A stretch of 64,000 bases of DNA from positions 2,108,001 to 2,172,000 of the forward strand of contig NZ_CP012661.1 of NCBI RefSeq assembly GCF_001620265.1, read 5' to 3'. The notes under the pieces were generated by a model. It worked only from the letters and a program-made list of their open reading frames with translations, was not told the DNA's origin and searched no databases. Position numbers and translations under genes: made by a program. Positions 47,674 through 55,972 of this stretch are shown one piece after another (within the stretch, counting starts at the first letter, position 1; the number at the start of each line of letters is the position of its first letter). The DNA comes from Frigidibacter mobilis. Lineage in GTDB: Bacteria; Pseudomonadota; Alphaproteobacteria; Rhodobacterales; Rhodobacteraceae.

Positions 47674-48350
47674 GCCGCCTTCGGGGTGAAATCCGACACG
47701 TTCACCACCCGGTCGCAGACCCGGTCGCGCGCGGCCTCGTCATGGAAGATGCCGACGATGGCGGCGCCGCGGGCCTTGGCCTCCTCGATCAGCGCCAGCA
47801 CGGTTTCGCGGTTGGCGGCATCAAGGCTGGCGGTCGGCTCGTCCAGCAGCAGCGCCGGGCAGGCATGGGCAAAGCCGCGGGCGATGTTCACCCGCTGCTG
47901 CTCGCCGCCCGAGAAGGTGGTGGGCGAGAGCGGCCAGAGCCGCTCCGGGATCCGCAGCCGCGCCAGCAACTCGGCCGCCCGCGCCCGCGCCTCGGCCTCC
48001 GGCACGCCCAGAACCAGCAACGGCTCGGCCACCACATCCAGCGTCGGCACCCGCGGCACCACCCGCAGGAACTGGCTGACATAGCCCAGACGGCCGCGCC
48101 GCAGCTCCAGGATCTCGCGCGGCTCGGCCTTCGCCACATCGGTGCCCGCCACCAGGATCGTGCCCGCGGCGGCCAGGTAGTTGCCCCAGATCATCCGCAT
48201 CAGCGTGGACTTCCCCGCACCCGACGCGCCGGTCAGCCCGACGCATTCGCCGGGGCCGACATACAGGTTGGCCCCCTCCATCACGGGAATGACGGTAGAC
48301 CCTTGATTATGCAAAGTAAAATTTTTGGCCAACCCGTGGATTTCAATCAT
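47670..48350 (-). CDS. phnL: C-P lyase complex ATPase-like subunit PhnL
   Basis: This 226-residue ABC-type protein has Walker [13 protein letters not shown] near residue 40, signature FSGGEQQRVNIARG and LLLDEPTASLD. PhnL is part of the phosphonate machinery that forms ribose 1-phosphonate triphosphate with PhnGHI. It is separated from phnK by a corA gene, whose stop overlaps its start by ATGA. The ATG at 48350 gives the standard start (MIEIHGL). Confidence 0.93.
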   Translation of the reverse strand: MIEIHGLAKNFTLHNQGSTVIPVMEGANLYVGPGECVGLTGASGAGKSTLMRMIWGNYLAAAGTILVAGTDVAKAEPREILELRRGRLGYVSQFLRVVPRVPTLDVVAEPLLVLGVPEAEARARAAELLARLRIPERLWPLSPTTFSGGEQQRVNIARGFAHACPALLLDEPTASLDAANRETVLALIEEAKARGAAIVGIFHDEAARDRVCDRVVNVSDFTPKAA

Positions 48351-49285
48351 AGCCATCGCTTCCATTTGAAGAAAAGATAGGTGCCCACCGCCGAGGCGAC
48401 CATCAGGCCCAACGCCATCGGGTAGCCCAGACTCCATTCCAGCTCGGGCATATTGGTGAAGTTCATGCCGTAGGCGCTGGCAATCACTGTCGGCGGCAGA
48501 AAGATCACCGCCACCACCGAGACGATCTTGACCGTCTTGTTCTGTTCAACAGAGATCATGCCCAGCGTCAGATCCGAGGCCATGGCGATGCGGTTGGTCA
48601 GAAAGTCACCGTGCACCTCCAAAGCCCGGATGTCGCGCATCAGCCCTTTTATCACCCCGCGCAGCGCACTTTCCTCGACAGTCTGGCCGAAATAACTGAC
48701 CGCCCGCTCGATGGTCAGCAGCGACAGCCGCACCCGGCTGATCAGATCGGATTCGCGCGACACCTCGCGCAGGGAAGTCGACAGATCGCCATTGTCAGCA
48801 TCATGGATGACCCGGTGCATGATCATATCCAGCGCCTTGCCCGAGCCTTCCAGAAGGTCGGCCAGCCGTCCGATGATTTCCTCTACCAGCGACAGGAACA
48901 GTCGTCGCGGGTCGCTGCAGCCCGGCCCAACCTTTTCGGCCCTCTGCGGATAGGTTTCAAACGGGCGCGGCGCGTGGTGACGCACGGTGATCAGCCGCTC
49001 CGGGGTCAGGATAAAGCAGACCGGGCCCGAAATCGGCGTTTTGGTTTCCGACAGGCCCGGCAGCACGATCGTCAGATAATCAGCGCCGTTCTCTCGGTAA
49101 AGCCGGTTGGAAAGCTCGATCTCTTCCATATCGGCCAGAGTCGGCAGATCGAGCCCCAGTGCCACCGTCCGCGCCGTTTGTTCGGGCTGCGGTTTGTAAA
49201 GGTCCACCCAGATCGCCTGGGCCAGATCGGCGTTCAGGGGGAGGGTTTCCAGCCGGTTGGCCACGTTGGAATAGGCAAAAAGCAT
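48347..49285 (-). CDS. CorA-family Mg2+ channel inside the phn operon
   Basis: This 312-residue CorA-like protein has a large cytoplasmic N-terminal domain and two C-terminal transmembrane helices around the GMN motif (SAYGMNFTNMPELEW). The first helix is VSVVAVIFLPPTVIA. It starts three bases after the phnK stop, and its stop overlaps the phnL start, so it is translated as part of the phn operon. Mg2+ or other divalent ion uptake is expected. A link to ATP-dependent C-P lyase steps is inferred from position alone. Confidence 0.9.
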   Translation of the reverse strand: MLFAYSNVANRLETLPLNADLAQAIWVDLYKPQPEQTARTVALGLDLPTLADMEEIELSNRLYRENGADYLTIVLPGLSETKTPISGPVCFILTPERLITVRHHAPRPFETYPQRAEKVGPGCSDPRRLFLSLVEEIIGRLADLLEGSGKALDMIMHRVIHDADNGDLSTSLREVSRESDLISRVRLSLLTIERAVSYFGQTVEESALRGVIKGLMRDIRALEVHGDFLTNRIAMASDLTLGMISVEQNKTVKIVSVVAVIFLPPTVIASAYGMNFTNMPELEWSLGYPMALGLMVASAVGTYLFFKWKRWL

Positions 49286-49288
49286 GAC

Positions 49289-50059
49289 TTACACCTGCAG
49301 GACAGAGGAGACCAGCAGCTGGGTGTAAGCGTGTTGGGGGTCATCAAGCACCTGATCGGTCAGCCCCTGTTCGACAACATGGCCGCCTTTCATCACCATC
49401 AACCGATCCGCCAGAAGCCGCACCACCGCAAGGTCATGCGTCACGACGATCGCCGAAAGCCCCATCTGCCGCACCAAGCCGCGCAACAGATCCAGTAGCC
49501 GTGCCTGCACCGAAACATCAAGGCCCCCGGTCGGTTCGTCCATGAACACCAGCCGCGGCCCGGTCACCAGATTGCGGGCGATCTGCAGGCGCTGCTGCAT
49601 CCCGCCCGAGAAGGCCGCCGGGCGGTCGTCGATGCGGTCGGCGGCGATCTCGACCCGGCCCAGCCAGTCCTCGGCAGTGCTGCGGATGCTGCCATAGTTG
49701 CGCGCACCCACCGCCATCAACCGTTCGCCGACATTGCCACCGGCCGACACGCCCATGCGCAGCCCGTCGCGCGGGTTCTGGTGGACAAAGGCCCAGTCGG
49801 TGCGGGCCAGCATCCGCCGCTCGGGCTCGGCCATCGTCACGGTATCCACCGGGCCCTTGTGGCGGGTGTCAAAGATCACCTGCCCCGCGTCGGGGACAAG
49901 GTGGCCGGCAAGGCAGGACAGCAGCGTCGACTTGCCCGAGCCGCTTTCGCCGACGATCCCCATCACCTCGCCGGGATAGAGGTCGAAGGAAACGCCGGTG
50001 CAGCCGATCCGCGCGCCATAGCGCTTGTCGATGCCGCGGACTTGCAGAAGCGGGGTCAT
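49289..50059 (-). CDS. phnK: C-P lyase complex ATPase-like subunit PhnK
   Basis: This 256-residue ABC-type protein has Walker A GESGSGKSTLLS near residue 38, the PhnK-typical FVHQNPRDGLRMGVSAGGN, signature FSGGMQQRLQIARN and VFMDEPTGGLDVS. PhnK docks on the PhnGHIJ core. A gap of 154 bases with two strong hairpins lies between it and phnJ, while corA follows immediately. Confidence 0.93.
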   Translation of the reverse strand: MTPLLQVRGIDKRYGARIGCTGVSFDLYPGEVMGIVGESGSGKSTLLSCLAGHLVPDAGQVIFDTRHKGPVDTVTMAEPERRMLARTDWAFVHQNPRDGLRMGVSAGGNVGERLMAVGARNYGSIRSTAEDWLGRVEIAADRIDDRPAAFSGGMQQRLQIARNLVTGPRLVFMDEPTGGLDVSVQARLLDLLRGLVRQMGLSAIVVTHDLAVVRLLADRLMVMKGGHVVEQGLTDQVLDDPQHAYTQLLVSSVLQV

Positions 50060-50117
50060 CGGGCGGCCTTTCTATTCTTGAAGGTCAAATCTGCCCCGAA
50101 CAGCGGACCGCGTCCGA

Positions 50118-50187
50118 CCGAGGCGGGTGCGGATATTGCGCCCGCCTCGGGGCGGGCGGGTGCGGCCCGGACCGCAAGCGGTCCGGG
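50118..50187. other. Two stem-loops in the phnJ-phnK gap
   Basis: CCGAGGCGGG pairs with CCCGCCTCGG (50118-50150), and CCCGGACCGC-AA-GCGGTCCGGG (50166-50187) is a perfect 10-bp hairpin. This is the only long gap in an otherwise overlapping operon. The hairpins may stabilise the upstream phnGHIJ mRNA or attenuate the downstream genes. Confidence 0.55.
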
Positions 50188-50213
50188 AAAAGTAGACCGG
50201 GAAACGAAGGGTC

Positions 50214-51074
50214 TCACGCCGCCACCCCCAGCTTCCCGACATGCCCCGCCTCGCGGCGGCAGCGGCAATGGTCGGTGTCCGAGCACACGAACATCCGCCC
50301 GCCCTGATCGTCGATAATCACCTCGTCCAGATAGGTGTCCCCGGCGCCGCACAGGTCGCAGTCGTGATCGGCCTTCGAGGCCACGAAGGGGTGATCCTCG
50401 AAATCGAGGCTGACCACTTTCGTATAGGGCGGCAGCGCATAGATCCGCTGCTCGCGCCCGGCCCCGAACAGCATCAGCGCCGGGCTGCCATCCATCTTGG
50501 GGTTGTCGAATTTCGGGATCGGCGAAGGGTCCATCACATAACGCCCCTCCACCTTCACCGGATAGGCATAGGCGGTAGCGATCTGGCCGTGGCGGGCGAT
50601 GTCCTCATAGAGCTTCACATGCATCAGCCCGTATTCTTCCAGCTCGTGCATCTTGCGCGTCTCGGTCTCGCGCGGTTCGAGGAAGCGCAGCGGTTCCGGG
50701 ATCGGCACCTGGAACACCACGATCTGCCCCTCGGTCAGCGCGGCCTCGGGGATGCGGTGGCGGGTCTGGATCAGGCTGGCCCCGGCGGTGGCCTCGGTCA
50801 CCTCCACCCCGGCGGTGCGCTGGAAGAACTTGCGGATCGACACGGCGTTGGTGGTGTCGTCGGCGCCCTGGTCGATGACCTTCAGCACATCCTCGGGCGT
50901 CAGGCAGGCGGCCGTCACCTGCACGCCGCCGGTGCCCCAGCCGTAAGGCATCGGCATCTCGCGGCTGGCGAAGGGCACCTGATAGCCGGGGATCGCCACG
51001 CCCTTCAGGATCGCGCGGCGGATCATGCGCTTGGTCTCTTCGTCGAGATAGGCAAAGTTGTAGGCGTCGCTCAC
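50214..51074 (-). CDS. phnJ: Carbon-phosphorus lyase core subunit PhnJ
   Basis: This 286-residue radical-SAM-type enzyme breaks the C-P bond of ribose 1-phosphonate 5-phosphate. The start is GTG at 51074 (SDAYNFAYLDEETKRMIRRA follows), overlapping the HAD stop. Conserved blocks are FASREMPMPYGWGTGG and the cysteine cluster CDLC...CSDTDHCRC near the C-terminus, which includes the iron-sulfur ligands. The glycine and catalytic Cys regions are intact. Length is normal. Confidence 0.95.
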   Translation of the reverse strand: MSDAYNFAYLDEETKRMIRRAILKGVAIPGYQVPFASREMPMPYGWGTGGVQVTAACLTPEDVLKVIDQGADDTTNAVSIRKFFQRTAGVEVTEATAGASLIQTRHRIPEAALTEGQIVVFQVPIPEPLRFLEPRETETRKMHELEEYGLMHVKLYEDIARHGQIATAYAYPVKVEGRYVMDPSPIPKFDNPKMDGSPALMLFGAGREQRIYALPPYTKVVSLDFEDHPFVASKADHDCDLCGAGDTYLDEVIIDDQGGRMFVCSDTDHCRCRREAGHVGKLGVAA

Positions 51075-51667
51075 AGCAGCCCCCGTTCTGTCAGGGAAAT
51101 TTCCAGCGCCTCGGGTGCGGTGAACAGGATCGCATCCATCCCGAAGGCGGCAGCACCGGCCACGTTGCTGGCGCTGTCGTCGATGAAGAGGCAATCGGCG
51201 GGGGCCAGCCCGGCCCGCTCGCAGAGCAGCGCGAAGATCTGCGGCTGCGGCTTCAGCACCTTCTCGCGGCCCGACACGATGGTGGTGCCGAACGCGCTGC
51301 CCAGCCGGGGATGCAGGTCCACCCCGATCTCCCAGGTCTCGGCCGACCAGTTGGTGATGGCGTGGATCGGATGGCCCTTGGCGCGCAGCCGGTCCATCAG
51401 CGCCCAGGTCCCGTCCAGCAGCTCGGCGATGGTCAGGTGATACTGCGCGGGATAGCCGGCAAAGAGCGCGCGGTCCCCGGCACCGTCGATTTCAGTGGCC
51501 AGATCGGCAAAGGTCTCGCCGCCATCGGCGCGCAGGTTCAGCGCCGCAAAGCCGATGCGCTCGATAAAGGCGCGCGCCGCCTCGCGGCTGCCAAGCGCGC
51601 CCATGAAGGCCAGTTCCGGGTCCCAGCGGACCAGCACATTGCCGATATCGAAGACGATCGCCTTCAT
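51071..51667 (-). CDS. HAD-family hydrolase inserted between phnI and phnJ
   Basis: This 198-residue HAD protein (YihX-like) has VFDIGNVLVRWDP at the start, where the second usual Asp is absent as in YihX relatives. It then has the Ser/Thr motif ITNWSAETW, the Lys motif with FALLCERAGL, and CLFIDDSASNVAGA. It overlaps both neighbours by four bases, so it is translationally wired into the phn operon. A phosphatase role on a ribose phosphate or other by-product is likely but unproven. E. coli phn operons do not have it at this place. Confidence 0.88.
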   Translation of the reverse strand: MKAIVFDIGNVLVRWDPELAFMGALGSREAARAFIERIGFAALNLRADGGETFADLATEIDGAGDRALFAGYPAQYHLTIAELLDGTWALMDRLRAKGHPIHAITNWSAETWEIGVDLHPRLGSAFGTTIVSGREKVLKPQPQIFALLCERAGLAPADCLFIDDSASNVAGAAAFGMDAILFTAPEALEISLTERGLL

Positions 51668-52758
51668 TCTGCAGCCTCCTGGCTTGCCGTGTTCGCCGCC
51701 ATCGCCTCGGCCCGGATCTTGCGCACCAGCTCCAACTCCGACTGGAAATCGACGTAATGGGGGAGCTTGATATGTTCGAGGAAGCCAGTCGCTTGGATGT
51801 TGTCGGAATGCATCAGCACGAATTCCTCGTCCTGCGCCGGCGCGCCGGAATTGTCTTCGCCAAGCTCGCGCCAGCGCAGGGCGCGGTCGACGAGGGCCAT
51901 CGAGATCGCCTTGCGTTCATTCTGCGCGAAGGTCAGCCCGTAACCCCTTGTAAACTGGGGTGGTTCTGTCTTTGAGCCCTTGAACTGGTTGACGGTTTCA
52001 CACTCCGTCAGCTCGACCTCGCCGATCTCGACCGCAAACCCCAGTTCAGGAATTTCCATTTCGATACAGCAGGTTCCGATGCGAAGCTCACCTACGAACG
52101 CATGATTGCGCGCATAGCCCCGCTGCGTGGAATAGGCCATCCCCAGCACGAACCCCTCATCCCCCCGCGCCAGCGACTGCAAGCGCAGCGCGCGGCTGGC
52201 GGGAAGCTCCAGCGGCTCGCGGGTCAGGTCGCCCGGGGCGGCGTCGGATGCGGGTTCCTGCTGGATCAGCCCGTCGCGGTTCAGGAAGCCGGTGACATGG
52301 GGCACGGCAGCCGGCTCCACCGGCTCGCCCGGCGCCACCGGCACCTCGCCCTCGGCCATCAGCGCGAAGTCCAGCAGGCGGTGGGTGTAGTCGAAGGTCG
52401 GCCCCAGCACCTGCCCGCCCGGCACGTCCTTGAAGGTGGCCGACACCCGGCGCAGGCAGTCCATCGCGCCCGTGTCCACCGGCTGCGAGGCGCCGAAGCG
52501 CGGCAGCGTGGTGCGATAGGCGCGGATCAGGAACACCGCCTCGATCAGGTCGCCGCGCGCCTGCTTGATCGCCAGCGCCGCAAGGTCAGGGTCGTAGAGC
52601 GAACCTTCGGCCATCACCCGGTTCACCGACAGCGCGAGCTGCTCGCGGATCTGCGCCACGCCAAGCTCGGGTACCGCGGGATCGCCCCGGCGTTCCTCGG
52701 CCAGCCAGGCATGGGCATTGTCGATGGCGCGCTCGCCGCCTTTTACCGCCACATACAT
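51664..52758 (-). CDS. phnI: C-P lyase core subunit PhnI
   Basis: This 364-residue protein matches PhnI: MYVAVKGGERAIDNAHAWL at the start, QIREQLALSVNRVMAEGSLYD, and FVLGMAYSTQRGYARNHAFVG. PhnI is a nucleosidase and with PhnG, PhnH and PhnL forms the ribose 1-phosphonate triphosphate. It overlaps phnH upstream and the HAD gene downstream. Confidence 0.94.
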   Translation of the reverse strand: MYVAVKGGERAIDNAHAWLAEERRGDPAVPELGVAQIREQLALSVNRVMAEGSLYDPDLAALAIKQARGDLIEAVFLIRAYRTTLPRFGASQPVDTGAMDCLRRVSATFKDVPGGQVLGPTFDYTHRLLDFALMAEGEVPVAPGEPVEPAAVPHVTGFLNRDGLIQQEPASDAAPGDLTREPLELPASRALRLQSLARGDEGFVLGMAYSTQRGYARNHAFVGELRIGTCCIEMEIPELGFAVEIGEVELTECETVNQFKGSKTEPPQFTRGYGLTFAQNERKAISMALVDRALRWRELGEDNSGAPAQDEEFVLMHSDNIQATGFLEHIKLPHYVDFQSELELVRKIRAEAMAANTASQEAAE

Positions 52759-53333
52759 CAGGCTGCCTCGATCTTGGTGGTGCGGGGAAGCGCCGCCAGC
52801 GAACTGCCGGCGGTGAAGAAGAAATCGAGGCCGAGCGGGAACAGTTTCGCATTCTGCGCAAAGGCTTCGGTTTCCGGCAGCGACAGCTGGGCGGCATCCT
52901 TGATCCCCGGCCCGGTCAGGCGGGCGCCGGAAGCTTCCAGCGACGGCATCTCGACGATCAGCGTGGCAGAGCGGTCCGGGTAGTCGGCGCGGCCGATGGG
53001 GAAGCGGTCCAGCGGCTGCAGGCTGTCCCAGGTGCCAAGCGCGAAGACCGCAGCCTCGGGGCCGACCAGCGGCGCGCCGGTGTGGAAGGTGATCCAGCCC
53101 CGCAGCGCGGGGGTATCATGCGAGGGCGCAAGGTGCAGGCCGGTGGTGGTGTCGGCCAGCGTCAGGACCAGCGCGCCGGCGGCGGGCGACAGCGGCGCAG
53201 GCGGCAGGGCGCCGGTCACGTCATGCAAGGTGCCGGGGCGCGCCATTGCATCGAGGCTGGCGCGGAAGGCGCGGGCGGCCTCGCGCGCCGTATCGGCGAA
53301 ACCGCCGGAAAGGGCTGCAGCGTCCATGTCCAT
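52758..53333 (-). CDS. phnH: C-P lyase core subunit PhnH
   Basis: This 191-residue protein fits PhnH: GGFADTAREAARAFRASLDAMARPGT near the start and AELIVEMPSLEAS-like segments (TLIVEMPSLEASGARLTGPGI). It has no obvious catalytic motif, as expected. The start (ATG at 53333) abuts the intended phnG stop (TGATG). Confidence 0.92.
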   Translation of the reverse strand: MDMDAAALSGGFADTAREAARAFRASLDAMARPGTLHDVTGALPPAPLSPAAGALVLTLADTTTGLHLAPSHDTPALRGWITFHTGAPLVGPEAAVFALGTWDSLQPLDRFPIGRADYPDRSATLIVEMPSLEASGARLTGPGIKDAAQLSLPETEAFAQNAKLFPLGLDFFFTAGSSLAALPRTTKIEAA

Positions 53334-53847
53334 CAGTCTTCCCCCGCACCATCGTGAAGAAATCCACCTTGGTTGCCGCGGCCTTGCCAGCGCGTGCGGC
53401 ACTGTCGGCGGCAGCGGCGGCGGCCAGCGGCTCCAGCACCGCGGCGCGCAGTTCCGCGGCCCGCGGCCCCTGCATCAGCGCATCGACCAGCGCGGCGCGG
53501 GTGGCATGGGCCTTGTCGCGGCCCTGCACATAGGCATGGCCGATCTCGCCGCTGTCCAGCCGCAGCGCGCAGCGCGTCACCGTCATCTCACCGAGGTTGA
53601 ACGGCGCGCCGCTGCCGCCCATGCGGCCGCGCACCATCACCGCGCCGGTTTCGGGGGCGCGGGCCCAGCTGTGTCCTGGCAGCTCCAGCCCGGCCAGCGC
53701 CGCTGCCAGCCGCTCGGGCCGCGCCTTTGCCAGCAGGCCCATCCATTGCGGACGCGGGATTTGGCCGGACTCGGGCGGGTCGCTGTGCTGAGGGGCAGAA
53801 CCGGGCATTTGCATCTCGTTCTTCGGGGCTGGGTGCAGATCAGACAT
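53333..53847 (-). CDS. phnG: C-P lyase core subunit PhnG (frame slips at the last two codons)
   Basis: The 170 or so residues include the PhnG blocks WMGLLAKARPERLAA, GRMGGSGAPFNLGEMTVTRC and IGHAYVQGRDKAHA, ending in KVDFFTMVRG. As written, the frame runs on through the phnH start to a stop at 53221. Adding one G to the run at 53341-53345 gives ...MVRGED and a TGA at 53333, the normal family end, overlapping the phnH ATG. I treat this as a sequence error. It opens the phn operon and is divergent from phnF. PhnG belongs to the core complex with PhnH, PhnI and PhnJ. Confidence 0.88.
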
Positions 53848-53867
53848 CTTGCCGACCTGTCGGTTTA

Positions 53868-53886
53868 TGTATACAACTAGACAAGT
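53868..53886. promoter_or_regulatory. Candidate PhnF (GntR/HutC-type) operator
   Basis: Between the divergent phnG and phnF starts lies TGTATACAACTAGACAAGT, with a GTATAC palindrome and TTGT/TGT half-sites on the minus strand. HutC-subfamily regulators bind T-G-T-x-T-A-x-A-C-like sites. It is the least GC-rich point of the intergenic region. Confidence 0.5.
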
Positions 53887-53940
53887 GATTATCCGCGCCC
53901 TCCGAGTCGCACAACCCCGTTTGCATGAAGATTTGATGAC

Positions 53941-54651
53941 ATGTCCCGCACCGCGCTTTGGACCTCGATCGCCGAGACCCTGACTGCCGAGATCGGCGCC
54001 GGGCATTACCCCCCCGGCGCCAAGCTGCCGTCAGAGGCGGAACTGTCGGCCCGCTTTGGCGTGAACCGCCATACGGTGCGCCGGGCGCTGGCCTCGCTGG
54101 CCGAGGCCGGGCTGGTCCATCCGCGGCGCGGCGCGGGGGTGTTCGTGGCCGGGCGGCCGGTGGACTACGCCCTGGGACGGCGCACGCGGTATCACCAGAA
54201 CCTCGCCGCCTCGGGGCGCAGCGCGGCACGCGAGGTGCTGCTGCTGGACACGCGGCAGGCGGATGCCCGCGAGGCGGCGGCGCTGGAACTGCCCGAGGGC
54301 GCGCAGGTGCATGTCTATGAAGGGATCTCGCTGGCCGACGGGCTGCCGATGGCGGTGTTCCGGTCGGTGTTTCCGGCGGAGCGGTTTCCCGGCCTGCTTG
54401 CGTTGCTGCGCGAGACCCATTCGGTGACGCTGGCGCTGGCGGCCGAGGGGCTGGCCGACTACACCCGCGCCGACACCAGGCTGACGGCCAAGCGCGCCAG
54501 CGCCACCCAAGCGCTGCATCTGCGCATCCGCGAGGGCGACCCGATCCTGCGCAGCATTGCCATCAATGTCGATGCCGGCGGGCGTCCGGTGGAATACGGC
54601 CATACCTGGTTTTCCGGCGACCGGGTGACGCTGACGGTGGCGCCGGACTGA
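53941..54651 (+). CDS. phnF: Phosphonate regulator PhnF (GntR family, HutC type)
   Basis: This 236-residue regulator has an N-terminal GntR winged helix (PPGAKLPSEAELSARFGVNRHTVRRALASL, residues 24-55) and a UTRA effector domain with LLLDTRQADAREAAAL and VFRSVFPAERFPG, ending in YGHTWFSGDRVTLTV. It is divergent from phnG, so it is the likely repressor of the phn operon. About 115 bases downstream it is followed by a second phnM. Confidence 0.9.
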   Translation: MSRTALWTSIAETLTAEIGAGHYPPGAKLPSEAELSARFGVNRHTVRRALASLAEAGLVHPRRGAGVFVAGRPVDYALGRRTRYHQNLAASGRSAAREVLLLDTRQADAREAAALELPEGAQVHVYEGISLADGLPMAVFRSVFPAERFPGLLALLRETHSVTLALAAEGLADYTRADTRLTAKRASATQALHLRIREGDPILRSIAINVDAGGRPVEYGHTWFSGDRVTLTVAPD

Positions 54652-54677
54652 CGGCAATATCGTTCGGGTTGCGGCCC

Positions 54678-54695
54678 GTGTCATAAGGGCGACAC
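54678..54695. promoter_or_regulatory. Inverted repeat GTGTC-N8-GACAC upstream of the second phnM
   Basis: This lies about 75 bases before the phnM2 start. It resembles the repeat before the other phnM gene (46404-46423). The role is unknown; spacers differ in length. Confidence 0.3.
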
Positions 54696-54767
54696 AGAAT
54701 GGCTTTATCCACAGGCAACCCACTGTCAAGAAACGTTTGAGCAGCCCTTCACCCCCTGCGAGTCGCC

Positions 54768-55946
54768 ATGCCCCTGTTGCCCCCCCTGCGCCTTGTCGGC
54801 GCCCAGATCCTGCGTGACGGCGAGATGCAGCGCCGGTCGCTGGCGATCGCTGGCGGGCGCATCACCAAGGGCCCGCTGCCCGAGGTGGACATGGCCGGTT
54901 TCTATCTGATGCCGGGCATCATCGACCTGCATGGCGATGCCTTCGAGCGGCATATCGCACCGCGGCCCTCGGCCCCGTTCGACCTGGTGCAGGGGCTGGC
55001 GAGCGCCGACCGCGAGGCGGCGGCCAATGGCGTGACCACGGCGTTCTTCGCCCAGAGCTGGAGTTGGGAGGGCGGGCATCGCGGCCCGGACCATGCCGAG
55101 CGGATGATGGCGGCGCTCGATGTCCTGCGCCCGCGCGCACTGACCGACATCCGCCTGCAGATCCGCGCCGAGACCCATCTGGTCGAGGATGGCGCACGGC
55201 TGATCGCGGCGGTGGAACGGCACCGCATCGGCTATGTGGTGTTCAACAACCACCTGGCCGAGGCGAAGGAAAACTACGCCCGCGACCCGCAGGATTTTGC
55301 GATCTGGGCGCGCAAGCTGGGACGCACCGCCGAGGAGCATCTGGCGGCGGTCGAGGCGGCGGCGGCGCGGGCGCGCGAGGTGCCGCGGCACCTCTGCACG
55401 CTGGCCGAGGCCTTTGACCGGCTCGGCGTGCTCTATGGCAGCCATGACGACCCCGACGGCGAAACGCGCGAGCGCTTCTCGATGATCGGGGCACGGATCG
55501 CGGAGTTTCCGACGGCGCGGAAGGCGGCGGCAGCGGCCAAGGCGATGAACGACCCGGTGCTGATGGGCGCGCCCAATGTGGTGCGCGGCGGCAGCCAGGC
55601 GGGGAATATCGCGGCGACGGACCTGATTGCCTCGGGCCTCTGCGATGCGCTGGTGTCGGATTACTATTACCCGGCGCTGGCGCAGGCGGTGTGGACGCTG
55701 GTCGACCGCGGGCTGGCCAGCCTGCCGAAGGCCTGGGCGATGATCTCGGCCCGGCCCGCCGAGATCATGCGGATGCCGGACCGGGGCGTGCTGGATTTCG
55801 GCCGCCGCGCCGATGTGACGGTGGTGAATGCGGCGACGCGGCAGGTCGAGGCGACGATTTCCGGCGGACGGCTGACCTATCTGGCCGGCGAGGCCGGACG
55901 GCGGTTCATGGCCGGGCAGCAGCCGCTGCGGATGGCGGCGGAGTAA
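54768..55946 (+). CDS. phnM: Second PhnM-type amidohydrolase
   Basis: This 392-residue amidohydrolase has YLMPGIIDLHGDAFERHIAPRP near residue 50, VFNNHLAEAKENYARDPQDF, LYGSHDDPDGETRERF and GAPNVVRGGSQAGN, so it is PhnM-related. It differs clearly from the phnM at 45150: HGDAFERH replaces HTDNLERH. It may act on a different triphosphate ribose phosphonate, or be a backup. It follows phnF on the same strand. The first ATG with a leading QIL-type beta strand was taken as start. Confidence 0.85.
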   Translation: MPLLPPLRLVGAQILRDGEMQRRSLAIAGGRITKGPLPEVDMAGFYLMPGIIDLHGDAFERHIAPRPSAPFDLVQGLASADREAAANGVTTAFFAQSWSWEGGHRGPDHAERMMAALDVLRPRALTDIRLQIRAETHLVEDGARLIAAVERHRIGYVVFNNHLAEAKENYARDPQDFAIWARKLGRTAEEHLAAVEAAAARAREVPRHLCTLAEAFDRLGVLYGSHDDPDGETRERFSMIGARIAEFPTARKAAAAAKAMNDPVLMGAPNVVRGGSQAGNIAATDLIASGLCDALVSDYYYPALAQAVWTLVDRGLASLPKAWAMISARPAEIMRMPDRGVLDFGRRADVTVVNAATRQVEATISGGRLTYLAGEAGRRFMAGQQPLRMAAE

Positions 55947-55972
55947 CTAGCCCCCGAAGGCCGGTACGGCCG

